Assembly (NCBI GenBank): GCA_937873135.1
Contig: CALMVQ010000103.1
Coordinates: 62,001-126,000, forward strand
DNA: 64,000 nt
Origin: an uncultured Scytonema sp.
GTDB taxonomy: Bacteria; Cyanobacteriota; Cyanobacteriia; Cyanobacteriales; Nostocaceae
Reading direction: 5' to 3'
Each line of letters starts with the position of its first letter. Position 1 is the first letter of the stretch. Made by a program: the position numbers and the translations under genes. Of the stretch, positions 1-8,660 are shown one piece after another. Below the pieces are notes generated by a model that had not been told where the DNA came from, made no database searches, and saw nothing but the letters and a program-made list of their open reading frames with translations.

Positions 1-504
1 AGTACTCTGACAATGTTGAATCATAAGTTAAAGCAGGGTGTAGAAGTGCATCGGGAGTATGACTGTGACATACCGCTTGTCAGTGCTTATGGTAGTGAAT
101 TGAATCAGGTGTGGACGAATTTGATTGATAATGCTATTGATGCCTTAATAGACGGAGTGGAAAAACAAGAAAATGCCCCTACTCCCACAATACGTATCCG
201 CACCTGTTGCGAAAAAGACTATTTGCTTGTGGAAATTTGCGACAATGGTTCCGGCATTCCGCCAGAGATTCAGTCTCACATTTTTGAGCCATTCTACAGT
301 ACTAAAGGTGTGGGTAAGGGTACCGGATTAGGTTTGCACGTGGCCTATCGCATCGTTGTTGAACAGCATCAGGGCGATCTCCGTGTTTTCTCGGAGCCTG
401 GAAATACACAATTTCAAGTGCGCCTGCCGATGAATTTAGATTCTAGTATCATCATTGCTGGTACAGCTTCCCGTACAGGAGCTAGTACAAGTCGGCGGAA
501 ATAG
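1..504 (+). CDS. Sensor histidine kinase, C-terminal ATPase part (5' truncated by window)
   Basis: The reading frame is open from the first base, so only the C-terminal part is present. It holds a HATPase_c domain: N box (NQVWTNLIDNAIDAL), G1 box (DNGSGIP), and the F/G2 boxes ending GKGTGLGL. This is the ATP-binding half of a histidine kinase that phosphorylates a His lying upstream of the window. The domain resembles that of the MHYT/PAS kinase at 52.6-55.6 kb, so it likely belongs to the same hybrid-type cyanobacterial kinase group. The tail after the G2 box (about 30 residues, Ser/Thr/Arg-rich) is low complexity. The sensor domain and partner regulator cannot be seen. Confidence 0.9.
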   Translation, partial: STLTMLNHKLKQGVEVHREYDCDIPLVSAYGSELNQVWTNLIDNAIDALIDGVEKQENAPTPTIRIRTCCEKDYLLVEICDNGSGIPPEIQSHIFEPFYSTKGVGKGTGLGLHVAYRIVVEQHQGDLRVFSEPGNTQFQVRLPMNLDSSIIIAGTASRTGASTSRRK

Positions 505-1048
505 AGCAACCATTTAAAATCCGTAAAAAGCCCATTTCATAATACTTTTGAATGAGTGACTTTTGAATGAGTGACTTTCGCCAAGCGGTACTGACAATGG
601 CAGCGTCACCCGAAGGCTAATATAACAAGTACGTTTTAGAGGATGGAATTGAGATTATGAAATTTACAACTGATTTGCTCACAGTTAATGTACCTCACCA
701 AGTCCTATCTAAAATAAAAATCCCCGGTCGTTGACCAAGGGATTGTACACGTCGGTATTTGTCACACAAGATGACCTTGAGTCACATAATACCCACCGTC
801 CAATCTGTATACGTGCCAAAATGCCGTCTTCTCAACAGCACGCTTACACTATCGACAGAACTGCCTCCCGCTCTCGGCTTTTGAGTGTGCCATCAGCCGT
901 TGAAAACCCTGTTCTTTAGGATAGGGTTTTCAACGGGCGTTCTTATAACAATAGTCATGTGTACCTTTTCTGGCGCAGTGGCGATGAGGAAGTTACAATC
1001 TGCCGATCCAGAAGATGTATTTTAGAGAAATGTCTTGGGAGTACATCC
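505..1048. other. Gene-free stretch with an IS200/IS605-type end hairpin
   Basis: No convincing gene. A short open frame at 731-919 has no recognisable composition. At about 897-937 a 14-bp inverted repeat (CCGTTGAAAACCCT / AGGGTTTTCAACGG) is followed by CGTTCTTATAA. The same kind of motif occurs near 25,090-25,135 next to an IS200/IS605-like end, so this is probably the left end of a lost IS200/IS605 element. Confidence 0.45.
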
Positions 1049-1879
1049 ATGTCAAATGACTCAACAAATCCATTGAACGATGAAACTCGTGATGCGTGGA
1101 ATACCAACGCTAGTATGTGGGATGCCCGCATGGGTGATGACGGGAACGACTTTCATCAAGTGCTAATTCGTCCTGCATTGGAGAGACTGCTAGAGGTAAA
1201 ACCAGGTACCCGCATTTTAGACATAGGCTGTGGAACTGGACAGACAACTCGCAGATTAGCTAGCTTGGGCGCACATGTCGTTGGAATAGATTTTGCTGAG
1301 GAGATGATTACTTGTGCCCGCAAGAGAACTCAACAGCATGAGACATCAATTGAGTATCACGTCCTCGACGCCACGGATGAGACAGCTTTACTTGGGCTGG
1401 GGGCACATTCCTTTGATGCTGCTGTATCCGCAATGGTACTCATGGACATGGCAGAAATTAATCCTCTCCTACGGGCACTCACAAAGTTGTTGCGTCCTGG
1501 AGGATACTTTATCTTCGCTGTCATGCATCCTTGCTTCAATAGTACACAGACCAGTATGGCTGCAGAAGTCAAGGATTGTGAAGGTCAACTAGTCACAGAA
1601 TACTCCATCAAAGTGTCTGGATACTTACAACCCAGCACCACAAAAGGATTAGCAATAGAAAATCAACCAAAACCCCACTTGTACTTCCATCGACCATTGC
1701 ATGTTTTGTTAGGTACAGCATTCCGTGTTGGGTTTGTACTTGATGGCTTGGAAGAACCAGCTTTTCCTGCTGAGACTTCTTTTAATAGTCACTTTTACAG
1801 TTGGTCTAACTTTACTCAAATTCCACCTGCGCTTGTTGCTAGGTTAAGATTTTCTGAGCAAATATTACGCAAATTATAA
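1049..1879 (+). CDS. Class I SAM-dependent methyltransferase
   Basis: 276-residue protein with the SAM-binding motif I ILDIGCGTGQ (about residues 55-64), the acidic end of strand 2 (VVGIDFAEEMI) and a post-core LLRPGGYFIFAVMHP segment, as in the UbiE/Methyltransf_11/25 group. It should transfer a methyl group from S-adenosylmethionine to a small molecule; the substrate is not predictable. The ATG at 1049 is preferred because GGGAG lies about 8 nt upstream and the protein from there matches the usual family start; an earlier in-frame start at 959 would add 30 residues of poor composition. It stands alone with no clear operon partner. Confidence 0.85.
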   Translation: MSNDSTNPLNDETRDAWNTNASMWDARMGDDGNDFHQVLIRPALERLLEVKPGTRILDIGCGTGQTTRRLASLGAHVVGIDFAEEMITCARKRTQQHETSIEYHVLDATDETALLGLGAHSFDAAVSAMVLMDMAEINPLLRALTKLLRPGGYFIFAVMHPCFNSTQTSMAAEVKDCEGQLVTEYSIKVSGYLQPSTTKGLAIENQPKPHLYFHRPLHVLLGTAFRVGFVLDGLEEPAFPAETSFNSHFYSWSNFTQIPPALVARLRFSEQILRKL

Positions 1880-2000
1880 GCAGTTCATCAATAATATTCA
1901 TCTATAAAAATAAGACTATAAAAAATATATTTTTCTCATAAACAGAGGCATATAATAACAACTCAATCCGTCATTTGTGCAGGGCAAACGCATCTTGTCA

Positions 2001-2296
2001 TTATCTTCCTTCCACTGCCTCATCAAAAATTTTGATTTGTTCTGGAGTCAAATCGTTGAGAGTTCTGGAAACTGCTTCTAACACTAAAAGTTTGTCAATT
2101 CTACGTGTTAATTCATCATCGGGGATAGCTTTATAAATTCTTCTAGGGAAAACTTATTAAAAAGATTAACTAAGTGTTCAATCCTTTCTTGCTTTTTTAA
2201 TCTCACCATGTAAAAGTTACTATCTTTAAATAAATTCTTCACGATTCGTGAGATGCGGTGTGTAAGTTCTTGAGCATAGTTCGAGACTTCTTGCAT
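2001..2296 (-). pseudogene. Frameshifted copy of the small protein at 16,250-16,552
   Basis: The first part (MQEVSNYAQELTHRISRIV...) ends early in a stop at 2108. In another frame the sequence continues AIPDDELTRRID...LTPEQIKIFDEAVEGR up to a stop at 2001-2003. Together these align end to end with the intact 100-residue protein at 16,250-16,552. The break fits loss of one A in the codon run after GAAGAATTTATA. Function unknown. The two copies share both termini, so this is a decayed paralogue and not a chance frame. Confidence 0.75.
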
Positions 2297-2374
2297 GAAT
2301 TTTATCCTCAGTTGAATTGTGAGTACTTATCTATTTTAAGCTCGTATACGAAGTATCAAGAAAAACCTCAGTCT

Positions 2375-2782
2375 TTATTCTGAGTTTCCTTGGTTGAAGT
2401 ATTCCAGAATTAGCAAGCGCAAATGGTCAAGATGCTCGATGTATTGCTTTGTTTGAGGATATTGTTTCCAGTCGTCAAAATACCACTTGGCAAAGTAGTC
2501 AACATTAAATACATTAAGTTGGCGTAAATGATTTATACTTTGAGCGATCAGATCAATAAAGTGGCTAAGTTTAATTTGTTCAACATATCCTTGAATTTCT
2601 GTGGCGAATAACTCAAGCACACCCAGAATCGAGAATTCCCGTTCTTCTTCCCAATGAGCGATCGCAAGTCGTTCTTCTCTCATGGCTTGGTAGAGAGCGT
2701 CTAGCTGTTCAGACAACAAACTGATGTGGAGAATCTCAATGTCATCTAGTGTTGAGGTTGATAGAGATTTTGGATAACTCAT
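2375..2782 (-). CDS. Hypothetical protein, possible immunity-like partner
   Basis: 135 residues, acidic and mostly helical, with Trp/Tyr-rich segments (FAKWYFDDWKQYPQTKQY). No family recognised. It starts 3 nt after the stop of the 77-residue basic protein at 2786-3019, so the two are probably translated together. A basic, glycine- and asparagine-bearing small protein followed at once by an acidic helical one is the usual arrangement of a polymorphic toxin tip and its immunity protein. That role is inferred from layout only. Confidence 0.55.
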   Translation of the reverse strand: MSYPKSLSTSTLDDIEILHISLLSEQLDALYQAMREERLAIAHWEEEREFSILGVLELFATEIQGYVEQIKLSHFIDLIAQSINHLRQLNVFNVDYFAKWYFDDWKQYPQTKQYIEHLDHLRLLILEYFNQGNSE

Positions 2783-2785
2783 TGT

Positions 2786-3019
2786 TTAAGTATTTTCTCC
2801 GTAAGTAATAATTTTGCCGTTGCGCTCAATCAAAAACTCTTGCCCTTTGTTCCATCGAGTTGCACCATCAGGTAATTGTTTTCTGCGTGCCCCTTTTTTA
2901 TTAAAGTTTGCAGCCTTTCTGAGATAGTGCAGGTAATTTCCAGCAAAACCATGTTTTTGAGCATGTTTAACAACGCTAGTGGCTATAGTTGGGTAGGTTG
3001 CACGATCCCAAGTTATCAA
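2786..3019 (-). CDS. Small basic protein resembling a toxin C-terminal domain
   Basis: 77 residues, starting with TTG directly after an in-frame TGA (3020-3022). The composition (KHAQKHGFAGNYLHYLRKAANF, then KKGARRKQLPDGATRW and EFLIERNGKIITYG) is that of compact secreted nuclease-like toxin tips, but no catalytic motif could be assigned. The frame upstream of the TGA is open and reads MSQTDPPQPSKPDAYENILFENYTEAEIDEIQS. So this may be the end of one protein cut by a nonsense codon, or a separate gene with stop-start contact. The gene at 2375-2782 follows after 3 nt. Confidence 0.5.
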   Translation of the reverse strand: MITWDRATYPTIATSVVKHAQKHGFAGNYLHYLRKAANFNKKGARRKQLPDGATRWNKGQEFLIERNGKIITYGENT

Positions 3020-3121
3020 TCAGGATTGAATCTCGTCGATCTCTGCTTCGGTGTAGTTCTCAAATAGGATATTTTCATAGGCATCTGGTTTTGAAGGTTG
3101 AGGTGGATCGGTTTGAGACAT
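3020..3121 (-). CDS. Short peptide frame upstream of the toxin-like protein (possibly its N-terminus)
   Basis: An ATG at 3121 opens 33 acidic residues that end at TGA 3020-3022, in the same frame as the following 77-residue protein. Read through, the two would make one polypeptide of about 110 residues. The frame is open further upstream to 3352, but that part overlaps HIP1-like repeat DNA. It may be a small antitoxin-like peptide or the severed front of the next gene. Confidence 0.35.
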   Translation of the reverse strand: MSQTDPPQPSKPDAYENILFENYTEAEIDEIQS

Positions 3122-3598
3122 GCAGACTAAAATGACGTTTAGCTTTATTGTAATTGGGCGATCGCTGACGTAGAACAAACCCAAGCCAAAGCCCAACCCT
3201 TTCAAACTCCCGGTTTGAATTTCATAGGTTGTCCACACAACTGGGTAGAACTTTGGAGGAGTGTGCGGCAAAATATCGTAGATTTTGTCAAAAATATCGA
3301 CCACAGGCAAAACCGGAAAAAAGAAACTACTGGGGTAGTTGCTTTTTGCCATCACTATTGAAAAGTAAGAGCAAAGCAAAGAAGTCTCCCGGACAGATGA
3401 GCCTACCTTGGGACAAACAGAAGCTATTGGAGTGTACGGAAGTGCATGAGGTAGCAGAAAAATTTATTCGGGCTAATTGCTATATCTATAACCCGTCGGC
3501 AGTGCCAGGTATGGAATTTGTGAAATGCTGATTACTCCGTGTAAAAAGAGGCTGTAATAAATATTTACAAATTTCTGAAAGCACTATGATGTTACACT

Positions 3599-6151
3599 TT
3601 ACAAGTCGCAACGCGAGAAAAGAAGTATTTTGATTGCCCGCGTCGCGCCTTGCGCGCCTGTCCAATACCCGTACTCCCGTTGCCTTTCGTTGGAAGGGTC
3701 AATTGATTCGATACGCGTGAGTTCTTCGTATGTCAACGCTGGGAGGCTTCCCCTTCCGTAGGAAGGGTTATTTACTATACGACCCATGAGTTGTTCGTAT
3801 GTCAAATATCTGTCTCCTGTGTCATTGGGCTTTTTGTCATCATACCACCCAACTGCCTTCGCGAACCTAATATAATTTTCAAAATCTTTTTTATTCCACT
3901 GTTCTGGTTGTATACCCAACCTATTCCCGGTGCGAATCCATATTTCCTTTTGCACGCTGAAACCAAAACGGTTGTCTGAATTTTCTACCCATAGTTTGTC
4001 TATTTGTCGCAGGTTTGGACAAGAAAAATTATTAATAGAGTCGATATCTAAATATCCGATATTCTCTCTTTTAGCAAGATTAAGCATGAGTTGAGATGTT
4101 TGGCGATCAGCGTCTTCCCAACTTTTAGATTTTAAAGAATATTTAAGTTGAGCATATAAATGTTGAGTAAGAGATTCTTCAACCTGTTTCATCAATCCTT
4201 CTTTTGGGCTGTTTTTGGAAAGCAGGTAAATTAGTGATCGATAAACAGATTCAATATTTTTTGCTTTGACCAACTGATTATCTTTGGTAAAATCAGTTTC
4301 TTTTGAATGATTTTTTAAAATGTGAAACGCTGTTGTATAAGCTTTGATAGCTTCATCTATTTGTTTGTTTTGTGCTAAAAAAATCCCTTGATTTTTCTGG
4401 AAAATTACTTGAATTTGTAAACCTTTGTTAGACTTAAATTCATTTTCATTATCTTCTGAGAGGATGAGATTCTGGGTTTCTTTAATTGCTTGTTTAGCAT
4501 GAAGCCCATCTTTTAGCTGTTGATATGCTTGTGCAGTAGCAGCAAACACGAGTGCTTGTTTAAGTTGGTGGTTATCAATATTAAAAGATAAAGCAGATAG
4601 TCTTAAAGCTTCGTCTGAGTAAGAGGGACTTTTGTTGCCCAATTTTCCAGCTAATTTATTTAGTTCTCGCACAGATTTAACTTCTGTTTCTACTGTCTCA
4701 AATTTTCTCTTAGCTAATACTCCTAAAAATATTGCTCCTAGCACTGCTATAACCAAAATAACAAACCCAATATTAATTCGTCTTTGAGCTTTCTGATTAG
4801 CTTTACTCAGTAATTGATTTCTTGACTCAGCCGCTTCCTTATCTTTTCTCTCCCGATTCAATGCAGCTTCTTGCTCCTGAGTAGCAATTTCCTCCTGAAT
4901 TTCCTTCTGTTTACTAGCAGCTAAAAACTGTCTGTCCTGATAACTTAAACTTTTATCTTTCGCCCATTCTTCAGCTTCCTTTAATGCCTTTCCTCGCAGC
5001 AATCGTGATTCATCAGTACATCTAGAATCTATCCAAAACCTAAAACTTTCAGAGTAAGGACGCAGATTCTTTAATTGGTGTTCAATCCAGTTGGTGTCAA
5101 AAATTTCTTGATAAATGGAATTATAGACTCTTAACTTGTTTTGCTGCCTAACAACTAATCCTGAAAGCTGTAACTCATTCTGCTCTAAAGTATCATCTGC
5201 GGTTATATCAGATTGTTCTTCAGCCTGCCGAATTTGTTGATATAGTTCCAGCAAATACCCTGCCCGTTGTTCATCCCGTAAAATTCTCGCTCGAATAGTT
5301 CGTAAATGCTCTGGTTCGTCTTGAGATTCCCAATTTTCAATGATACGGGACTTCACCAACTGCTCAACAGAACGAGGATTGTCTTGAAAAGACTCCTCAA
5401 CGATGAACTGACAGAGCTTTTGCGTCAGAAACGGTTGTCCTCCCGTCCAGTATAAAATTTCCTTCATTACTGCTTGAGGTTGACTATATTTCCCCTGCAA
5501 ACCCTTTTCTAGGGGTTCAACTTCATGCAGTTGAAACCCAGTCAGAGAGATAGCTTTACCAATATTAAACGGGGTGCGTTGTTTATCTTCTATTAAATTG
5601 CTGGGTGATGCCACTCCTAACAAACAAAAGGTGAGGCGATTATATTCAGGATTATCAACACGCTTGTTGTAACAGGCACGAATCAGTGCAAAAAAGTCAT
5701 CTGTGGGAAATTTGAGGCTCAGTACGCTATCGATTTCATCAATAAAAATAACGATGTTTTCTTGAACTTCAGCAAGTAGTATGTCTTCAAGGAACTTGCG
5801 AAATCGTGTTACTAATGAATTTAACTGATTTGCTGACCACCAATCGGCAAAATCTACATCTAATCCAAAACTCTCAATCAGTGTGTCGATTAAATCTGCG
5901 TACCATTGTTCTGGTGGCACGTTCTGAATGCCGCCTGCAGACAAATCAATTGCTGCACACTCCACACCTTCTTCTCTGAGTCGGCGCATTGTCTGTACAC
6001 GCAAGCTGGACTTTCCGCTTTGTCGAGAGTTAAGTACATAACAGAACTTTCCCGCCTTCAGTCCTTCATATAAATCACTGTCAGCTTTCCTTGTCACGTA
6101 GGTGCTGGCATTTTCAGGGAGACTTCCAGAGAAAATATACTGGTCAACCAT
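3599..6151 (-). CDS. AAA-like ATPase, transmembrane, with C-terminal GUN4 domain
   Basis: 850 residues. The N-terminus is an AAA-like (AAA_35 type) domain: Walker A SRQSGKSS at about 42-49, Walker B IVIFIDEIDS at about 136-145. After a long Gln/Glu-rich helical region comes one transmembrane helix (about 462-484, GFVILVIAVLGAIFLGVLAK), then a helical repeat region with TPR-like character. The C-terminal 140 residues are a GUN4-type domain (IDKLWVENSDNRFGFSVQKEIW ... GWYD ... RGSLPAL ... LLFSRCDL). GUN4 domains bind tetrapyrroles in the chlorophyll pathway protein; in such fusions the ligand is unknown. It starts 3 nt after the CHAT gene ends, so the two form an operon. An in-frame 69-bp duplication lies within the GUN4 region (see findings). 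Confidence 0.85.
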   Translation of the reverse strand: MVDQYIFSGSLPENASTYVTRKADSDLYEGLKAGKFCYVLNSRQSGKSSLRVQTMRRLREEGVECAAIDLSAGGIQNVPPEQWYADLIDTLIESFGLDVDFADWWSANQLNSLVTRFRKFLEDILLAEVQENIVIFIDEIDSVLSLKFPTDDFFALIRACYNKRVDNPEYNRLTFCLLGVASPSNLIEDKQRTPFNIGKAISLTGFQLHEVEPLEKGLQGKYSQPQAVMKEILYWTGGQPFLTQKLCQFIVEESFQDNPRSVEQLVKSRIIENWESQDEPEHLRTIRARILRDEQRAGYLLELYQQIRQAEEQSDITADDTLEQNELQLSGLVVRQQNKLRVYNSIYQEIFDTNWIEHQLKNLRPYSESFRFWIDSRCTDESRLLRGKALKEAEEWAKDKSLSYQDRQFLAASKQKEIQEEIATQEQEAALNRERKDKEAAESRNQLLSKANQKAQRRINIGFVILVIAVLGAIFLGVLAKRKFETVETEVKSVRELNKLAGKLGNKSPSYSDEALRLSALSFNIDNHQLKQALVFAATAQAYQQLKDGLHAKQAIKETQNLILSEDNENEFKSNKGLQIQVIFQKNQGIFLAQNKQIDEAIKAYTTAFHILKNHSKETDFTKDNQLVKAKNIESVYRSLIYLLSKNSPKEGLMKQVEESLTQHLYAQLKYSLKSKSWEDADRQTSQLMLNLAKRENIGYLDIDSINNFSCPNLRQIDKLWVENSDNRFGFSVQKEIWIRTGNRLGIQPEQWNKKDFENYIRFAKAVGWYDDKKPNDTGDRYLTYEQLMGRIVNNPSYGRGSLPALTYEELTRIESIDPSNERQREYGYWTGAQGATRAIKILLFSRCDL

Positions 6152-6154
6152 AAT

Positions 6155-7798
6155 TTACCCCAGACGCTTTGAGAAGTATTGACGATATAATTCACAACTG
6201 GGAACACAGTCATTACCAGAGTGTTTGACTAAACCTAAGCTATGCAGCTTGAATGCAACTTCAGTATCTAACTGTACGGGTGCATTCGCTATGACGACTT
6301 GTTTATACCCTAACTCTAACGAGGAATTATGTTGCAATTTCCATAGTTGTTGTCGTAAATGACTGCTGTATATTCCTTGTTCTGTCGGTGCAATCCTCAA
6401 AAATTCTTCTAAAGTCACTTGCTGATTGTTGACGTGGGCGTTGGCAGAGCTTAACGTTCGCGTAGCGTCTCGTAGAGAAGTTATCGCCTGCTGTACCAAA
6501 TAAGGGTGTCCTCCTATTAACTCCATCAGCTCACATGCACCTTGTTCTCCTAATTGTCCATTTAACTCATACTGTTTGGCAAGCGCTTTTACTTGTTGCA
6601 AGTTAAACTCGGGCAATTCAATGAGTTCCCCAACATTAAACGGTGAGTGATTGGTATCTAAGGCAGGATAAGTTTCTGTGGAATGGACAACTACTAACCG
6701 AAGTTTCTTCCAGATATTCCCTATTTTATCCCCTTGTTTAGCCGTCTCATACCACCCACGCAGGAGTAAGCAAAATTGAGGAAAAATCTCTGGATATTCA
6801 AATAGTCGTTCAAAATTATCTATGGCAAATACTAAAGGTTGTTTGATAGATGATAATATATACTTTTGGAAATACCGAGTACAGTTTTTATTTAAACTAT
6901 AAATATCTTGCCAGTACTCATCCAGTTTGGGTTCTAATTCTAAACTGTCTGAAACCTCGATACACAGCCATTGTAAGAATGTCTTTAACTCAGCAAGAAT
7001 ATTAATATCGGCAAGCTTTAAATCCAACTTAGCGGTTTGATAACCCTGCTGTCTGGCATATTCCAGCAACTTCTCACTCAGCAATGTTTTTCCCATCTGC
7101 TGCGGAGCTTTAATCCGAACCAGGGCACTAGGTTGCATTATTGCTCTATAACATTTCTCCTCAATCGGAGGTCTTTCTACATATATTGTTACAGACGCCT
7201 CTGTTGAGTTCAATAGTGCTTCTGTTTTCATCATCAGTTGAGGGGTGAGATTTTCTGCTATCCCTACCATCTGGATAGAGTTACAACCTAACTTATAAGC
7301 AAACTCATAACCTTTATCTGCGCCCAGAGCATCATAAAAACCCACAGCAAATTCAATGGCTGAGCGATCGCCTATTTCCTGACTCATGCCGACAACATAA
7401 TCAATGTGTCTGGCTATTTCCAGCGCTTGGTATTTTGAATAACAGGCGTTGAGAACAACACACTCCACTTGCTCAGCAAATAATTGAAATAATCCGGCTA
7501 AAGCTTCTGCACCTACTAACGTTATTTCACCCGATTCGTCTTCAAATAATAACCCATCTTCTCCTGAGCCATGTCCAGAAAAGTGAACAATCTGTGGTTC
7601 GTATTCCAGAATAGCTCGATGTATATCCCTGTAGCGTACTGCTTCTGCTATAGCGATGGAATATTTGTCACGATACTTTGAGCGTTTTAGGCCCTCCTTA
7701 ATTTCTCGCATCTCCTCATCCAGACGAAGGTGGCTGCTGCCTCTGGGATTTGCGGCTAAAAGTAGGATTTTCCGAATTTGCTCATTGTCACTCATCAT
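6155..7798 (-). CDS. CHAT-domain protease fused to AAA-like ATPase
   Basis: 547 residues. Residues 8 to about 180 form a CHAT (caspase-like) domain with both catalytic residues visible: His76 in IVHFSGHGS and Cys119 in VVLNACYS. A spacer leads to an AAA-like ATPase with a Walker A-like loop (IKAPQQMGKT, about 229-238) and a Walker B strand (LVFAIDNFE, about 322-330), like the ATPase domain of the next gene. CHAT proteins are clan CD cysteine proteases used in bacterial signalling and conflict systems. Coupling to a STAND/AAA switch suggests a regulated protease. It is the first gene of a two-gene operon; the partner begins 3 nt downstream and carries a related ATPase, a membrane anchor and GUN4. 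Targets are unknown. Confidence 0.88.
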   Translation of the reverse strand: MMSDNEQIRKILLLAANPRGSSHLRLDEEMREIKEGLKRSKYRDKYSIAIAEAVRYRDIHRAILEYEPQIVHFSGHGSGEDGLLFEDESGEITLVGAEALAGLFQLFAEQVECVVLNACYSKYQALEIARHIDYVVGMSQEIGDRSAIEFAVGFYDALGADKGYEFAYKLGCNSIQMVGIAENLTPQLMMKTEALLNSTEASVTIYVERPPIEEKCYRAIMQPSALVRIKAPQQMGKTLLSEKLLEYARQQGYQTAKLDLKLADINILAELKTFLQWLCIEVSDSLELEPKLDEYWQDIYSLNKNCTRYFQKYILSSIKQPLVFAIDNFERLFEYPEIFPQFCLLLRGWYETAKQGDKIGNIWKKLRLVVVHSTETYPALDTNHSPFNVGELIELPEFNLQQVKALAKQYELNGQLGEQGACELMELIGGHPYLVQQAITSLRDATRTLSSANAHVNNQQVTLEEFLRIAPTEQGIYSSHLRQQLWKLQHNSSLELGYKQVVIANAPVQLDTEVAFKLHSLGLVKHSGNDCVPSCELYRQYFSKRLG

Positions 7799-8405
7799 AA
7801 GATTTTAACCGGAGAAGTCCTGGAGCATAGCTGAACTGGCAGATGTTCACGTTTATGCTTGGATACATCTTGAGTATGCTGTGTTTCGGACATGAGGGCA
7901 ATATTGCTTTTGCCAGTATCCACCAGCCCATCCGGTTAGCGCCTGTAAGCTTTCGGCGATCGCCTGCCTCAAAAATGTGTTTTCTACCCGGCTTTTGGCT
8001 ATATTTTTATACCATGCTTGGTTAACTAAATTATATTTCCCACATTTGTTGCACCCCGCTTCCGGGGAGGGAACGTGAAGCTGAGCTTTACGGGGGTGGG
8101 GTTTTGTGGAAATAAGAAGTGTTAAATCGAACACTATATTAGAACATTGCTCATTTGAGTCACACACAGAAAGTCCTCTTTGTCTTGCCACCACCGAATT
8201 GTAAAAAACCTACACCTGTGATATCATGTTCGGTTGAATACTTATAATAATGTTTGCAGTTGCGCTGTCTTCGCTCTCAAACTGTTAAGAGCGAAGACAG
8301 CGCAACTACGAACCTATCTTTTATTTATAACTCATTTACCGAACATGATATGAGGAGGTAGAGGAGAGGGCTTATGGGATACAACTGAGAAACGCTATAA
8401 TCCAC
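7799..8405. other. Gene-free stretch upstream of the CHAT operon, with repeats
   Basis: Short frames here show no recognisable protein. It contains HIP1-like sequence (7964-7975), a CCCCG-rich hairpin near 8045-8100, the first copy of the palindromic element (8221-8351), and a dispersed motif (TGGGATACAACTGAGAAACG, 8374-8393) that recurs near 19,140 with few changes. Confidence 0.6.
8221..8351. repeat. Palindromic element, copy 1 (sipA downstream side)
   Basis: 131 bp bounded by ATATCATGTTCGGT and its reverse complement. Inside is a perfect 19-bp inverted repeat (8259-8277 with 8288-8306, GTTGCGCTGTCTTCGCTCT) around the 10-nt loop CAAACTGTTA. A second copy lies at 8838-8967 in the same overall orientation but with the loop inverted. 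Confidence 0.9.
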
Positions 8406-8660
8406 TCAGGACTCAGAACTATTCTCAAAAGCTTCAGGAGAGGCGTCTGCACTTTCGATGTATTGGCTATCTAGAAGAAAAGTTCCTTTAGCAAAACGCA
8501 CACCCCAATATTCTTTGGGGCGACGATCAATAACTGTACCCTCTTCACCAAGATAAATCACATCGGGAGGGCGCAGCATGGGCATAGGATCAGCTGTTTT
8601 GACATAGGGTGGTAAAGCCACAACGCGGACTTTAGCACCAATAACAAATTCTTTGGACAT
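8406..8660 (-). CDS. sipA: SipA, NblS-interacting regulatory protein (DUF3148)
   Basis: 84 residues: MSKEFVIGAKVRVVALPPYV...DPMPMLRPPDVI...GEEGTVIDRRPKEYWGVRFAKGTFLLDSQYIE. This is the full-length SH3-like fold of cyanobacterial SipA (DUF3148). SipA binds the histidine kinase NblS (Hik33), which controls high-light and nutrient-stress responses, and stimulates its activity. The ATG at 8660 gives the usual start; a TTG two codons earlier is also in frame. The gene stands alone and is bracketed by two copies of a 130-bp palindromic element, one 55 bp after its stop and one about 180 bp before its start. Confidence 0.9.
   Translation of the reverse strand: MSKEFVIGAKVRVVALPPYVKTADPMPMLRPPDVIYLGEEGTVIDRRPKEYWGVRFAKGTFLLDSQYIESADASPEAFENSSES

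Noticed and set aside
731-919. 62-residue open frame
   Set aside because: Lies in repeat-derived DNA with an IS-end hairpin; residue composition and lack of a ribosome site argue against a gene.
3229-3531. 100-residue plus-strand frame
   Set aside because: Its second half (KKSPGQMSLPWDKQKLLECTEVHEVAEKFI) looks almost gene-like, but the first half is antisense to the region upstream of the toxin-like gene and no family was recognised; possibly a fragment.
7853-8194. 113-residue open frame on the minus strand
   Set aside because: Crosses HIP1 and GC-rich repeat sequence and has no recognisable protein pattern.
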